64,000 nt of DNA, from positions 10,817,321-10,881,320 of the forward strand of contig OX637289.1 of NCBI GenBank assembly GCA_951799445.1, given 5' to 3'. The notes below the pieces were generated by a model. It made no database searches. It was not told the origin of the DNA and was given only the letters and a program-made list of their open reading frames with translations. Below, one piece after another: positions 61,601 to 64,000 of this stretch. This DNA is from Pseudisothecium myosuroides (Eukaryota; Streptophyta; Bryopsida; Hypnales; Lembophyllaceae). Position numbers and translations under genes: made by a program. Numbering within the stretch: position 1 is the first letter of the stretch; every line of letters starts with the position of its first letter.

Positions 61601-61871
61601 AAGGTAGACTCCCCCAAATAGCGCCATGCCTTAAAGCATCACTCTTTATGAGATGTTCATTTTGTGTACATATCCAAAATCAATATGTGCCCATTCTTGC
61701 AAAAATGGTTTCAAAACATCTACCAAAAGAAATTTGATCCTTCATAACTTTTAAATATATTATCCAAATGATGTGGTTCTTTGATGCTTTGAAATCTCCT
61801 ATCACTTGGTGATGAGAAATTATAGAAAATTCACCAATAGAAGCAGTGGCAATTTTGGGTGTTCCTACTTT
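61601..61871 (+). mobile_element. MITE with GGTGG-TAC ends, copy 4
   Basis: Ends AAGGTAGACTCCCCCAAATA and TTTTGGGTGTTCCTACTTTA; interior 'ccaaaatcaatatgtg' and 'tcctatcacttggtgatga' match the other copies. Ends are more diverged than in copy 2. Confidence 0.5.
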
Positions 61872-61974
61872 ACATAACATTGCAAAACAAGACAGATTCT
61901 TTCGCCGTTCCTATAGTACGAAGGAAGGTATATCCTTCCTCAAAATATTATTGTAGTTTGAAGTTGAGAACCTA

Positions 61975-63514
61975 CAGTGACTCCAAAAACCGAGTCTATG
62001 TTGTGTTCCTTTTCACTCCATATGCCATATGTTGAAGACAAGTGGACAAAATCCAAATGAACAAACATGAATGTTGTAGTATCCTTTGTATACTACAATC
62101 CTAAAAAAATTTGAAGTAAAAAGCAATTACAGTTTGGAAGTATATGAATTCCAAAGCTAACCACCCCACAGACTCAGTTGTCGAGGCGGGTTTCATAATC
62201 ACTTCAAAAATTGCCTATGCTTCTTTTTTGAGCCTCGATGACCTGAATATTTTACTACAATGTTGTACACCACTTAGTACCCACCTCCATTGGCAATGTA
62301 AAAAGTTGACATATGTGTGCTTCAAAAGAATTATATATAGTAAAAAATGTAGATAATTAGAATTTGAATGAAACTTGAAGATTTTCAATGAATCAAAGAC
62401 TTGAGATTTTATTTACTATCACAAATGGTCTATAGGTTGCAATTTGAACCGTTGTTGCATCTATTTTGAGTAGATTTGAAAATATTTGTCCTAATACACA
62501 ATTAATGTAAATCATTTTAATTCGTATTTGGCAACCAAAATAATTATTTTTACTGCAATCTTTCTTGAATCCAATATATTAGTTTGTGAGGGTTGTATAT
62601 AGTACATTTGTTTGGAATGTAAGTGACTTAATATAATACGACAACAACAAAGTAATACCAAAATTTTGAATTAAATGCAATAAATACTTTTATCAAAAAT
62701 CCAATAATTTAATAATGCATTAAAAATGTATATATTTAGTATATTATAGAATTAAAACAATATATGACAAAATATTAACAAATGTATGTCATAAAAATAC
62801 AAATATTGCATTTAATTCAAAATTTTGGTATTACTTTGTTGTTGTCGTATCATAATAAGTCACTTACATTCCAAACAAATGTACTATATACAACCCTTAC
62901 AAACTAATATATTGGATTCAAGAAAGATTGCAGTGAAAATAATTATTTTGGTTGCCAAATACAAATTAAAATGATTTACATTAATTGTGTATTAGGACAA
63001 ATATTTTCAAATCTACTCAAAATAGATGCAACAACGGTTCAAATTGCAACTTATAGACCATTTGTGATAGTAAATAAAATCTCAAGTCTTTGATTCATTG
63101 AAAATCTTCAAGTTTCATTCAAATTCTAATTATCTACATTTTTTACAATATATAATTTTTTTGAAGCACACATATGTCAACTTTTTACATTGCCAATGGA
63201 GGTGGGTACTAAGTGGTGTACAACAACTTGCAATAAAATATTCAGGTCATCGAGGCTCAAAAAAGAAGCATAGGCAATTTTTGAAGTGATTATAAAACTC
63301 GCCTCGACAACCTGAGTCTGTAGGGTGGTTAGCTTTGGAATTCATGTACTTCCAAACTGTAATTGCTTTTTGCTTCAAATTTTTTTAGGATTGTATTACA
63401 TAAAGGATACTACAACATTCATGTTTGTTCATTTGGATTTTGTCCACTTGTCTTCAATATATGGCATACGGAGTGAAAAGGAACACAACATAGACTCAGT
63501 TTTTGGAGTCACTG
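61975..63514. mobile_element. 1.54-kb near-perfect palindromic (foldback) element with CAGTGACTCC ends and TA duplication
   Basis: The left arm 61975-62680 and right arm 62806-63514 are reverse complements with about 95% identity by eye, separated by a 125-bp AT-rich spacer. The outer ends are CAGTGACTCCAAAAACCGAG and CTCAGTTTTTGGAGTCACTG, flanked by TA at 61973-61974 and 63515-63516. CAGTG ends with TA suit a Tc1/mariner-type element. No transposase ORF is present. ORFs at 62144-62356 and 63325-63537 are arm shadows. Confidence 0.8.
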
Positions 63515-63516
63515 TA

Positions 63517-64000
63517 TCACCAACTTCAATTTATTAAATAAATATTAAATTTTATATAATATTGATGATTGTTGGCATTTGTTGAAACTTAGTTTGGGCC
63601 TCTTACCAGTTTAATTGAAGGACTCTCATTGGACGATGCTATTTTGCATGTGTAGAACGGTTAGCGGTGAGCGGTGAGCATAGGGTCGCGAGCGTAGAAC
63701 GCAAAAAGTTTGATAATTTCTTGAAACGGGCAATAAAGTGAAAGTTTAGGATTTTGTTTAGAAGGAAGAATTCTTAAATTAGTATTAATGATGGACCTAT
63801 GACCGTAGAATATTTTGCAGAATTTTTCTGCATAAAAAGTGTAGGGTGGCCAAATATGTATTTTAAGGTCAAGGAAAGATGCAAGTTTCGAGATGAAGGG
63901 TCTATAACCATGGAGTCTAGGGATACGAATGATTAAAAGATATAATTTTTGTGGTCGTGAATGTAAGCGCCATGGAAACAAGAAATGGTGGATATTGTGA
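63517..64000. other. Spacer at window end
   Basis: No gene recognised. The minus ORF 63661-63981 (106 codons) shows no motif. A small duplication 'gcggtgagcggtgagc' is at 63665-63680. Confidence 0.3.

Noticed and set aside
62144..63537. ORFs inside the large palindrome as genes
   Set aside because: Short, motif-free and mirrored in both arms; they are by-products of the repeat.
1..64000. tRNA, rRNA, CRISPR or organelle-DNA insertions
   Set aside because: No cloverleaf with a GGTTCGA-type T-arm, no rRNA core motif, no regularly spaced repeat array and no organelle gene was seen on reading both strands.

Overview
This is nuclear DNA from a land plant. Genes are split by many GT-AG introns, intergenic DNA is long and AT-rich, and the products are plant-type: a tandem-domain D-Ala-D-Ala ligase, a plant purple acid phosphatase, a TMK-type receptor kinase, a secreted alpha-carbonic anhydrase and a LEA-2 protein. 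Intron sizes and the MITE-rich spacers would suit a non-seed plant (bryophyte, lycophyte or fern), but nothing here fixes the species.

Layout. 1-196 (-): 5' end of a LEA-2-like gene, cut by the window edge. 0.5-8.6 kb: no recognised gene; nested TTAA-flanked mobile elements, a perfect CACTA-type foldback MITE and one unrecognised minus-strand ORF. 8.7-18.0 kb (+): D-alanine-D-alanine ligase, about 26 exons and 980 residues, two fused Ddl domains. 18.0-22.2 kb: spacer with a Stowaway MITE. 22.2-26.4 kb (+): purple acid phosphatase, 8 exons, 462 residues, all seven metal ligands present. 26.4-36.7 kb: repeat-rich spacer. 36.8-41.1 kb (+): TMK-like LRR receptor kinase, 3 exons, 1045 residues. 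41.1-56.4 kb: large repeat domain. 56.5-61.3 kb (+): alpha-carbonic anhydrase, 7 exons, complete active site but an in-frame TAA at codon 173. 61.3-64 kb: a MITE and a 1.54-kb near-perfect palindrome.

The genes do not form a pathway. The ligase probably serves plastid peptidoglycan, the phosphatase phosphate metabolism, the kinase plasma-membrane signalling and the anhydrase extracellular or luminal CO2/bicarbonate conversion.

The most unusual content is the non-coding mobile DNA. At least four families have ends of the form TTAA-CCCY...RGGG-TTAA, and two copies have an intact empty-site counterpart nearby in the same window. A TTAA target duplication with CCC-type termini is the hallmark of piggyBac-like elements, which are rarely discussed in plants. 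Several are nested inside one another and inside introns of the working genes. All exon boundaries and repeat matches were read by eye; no alignment or database search was run.
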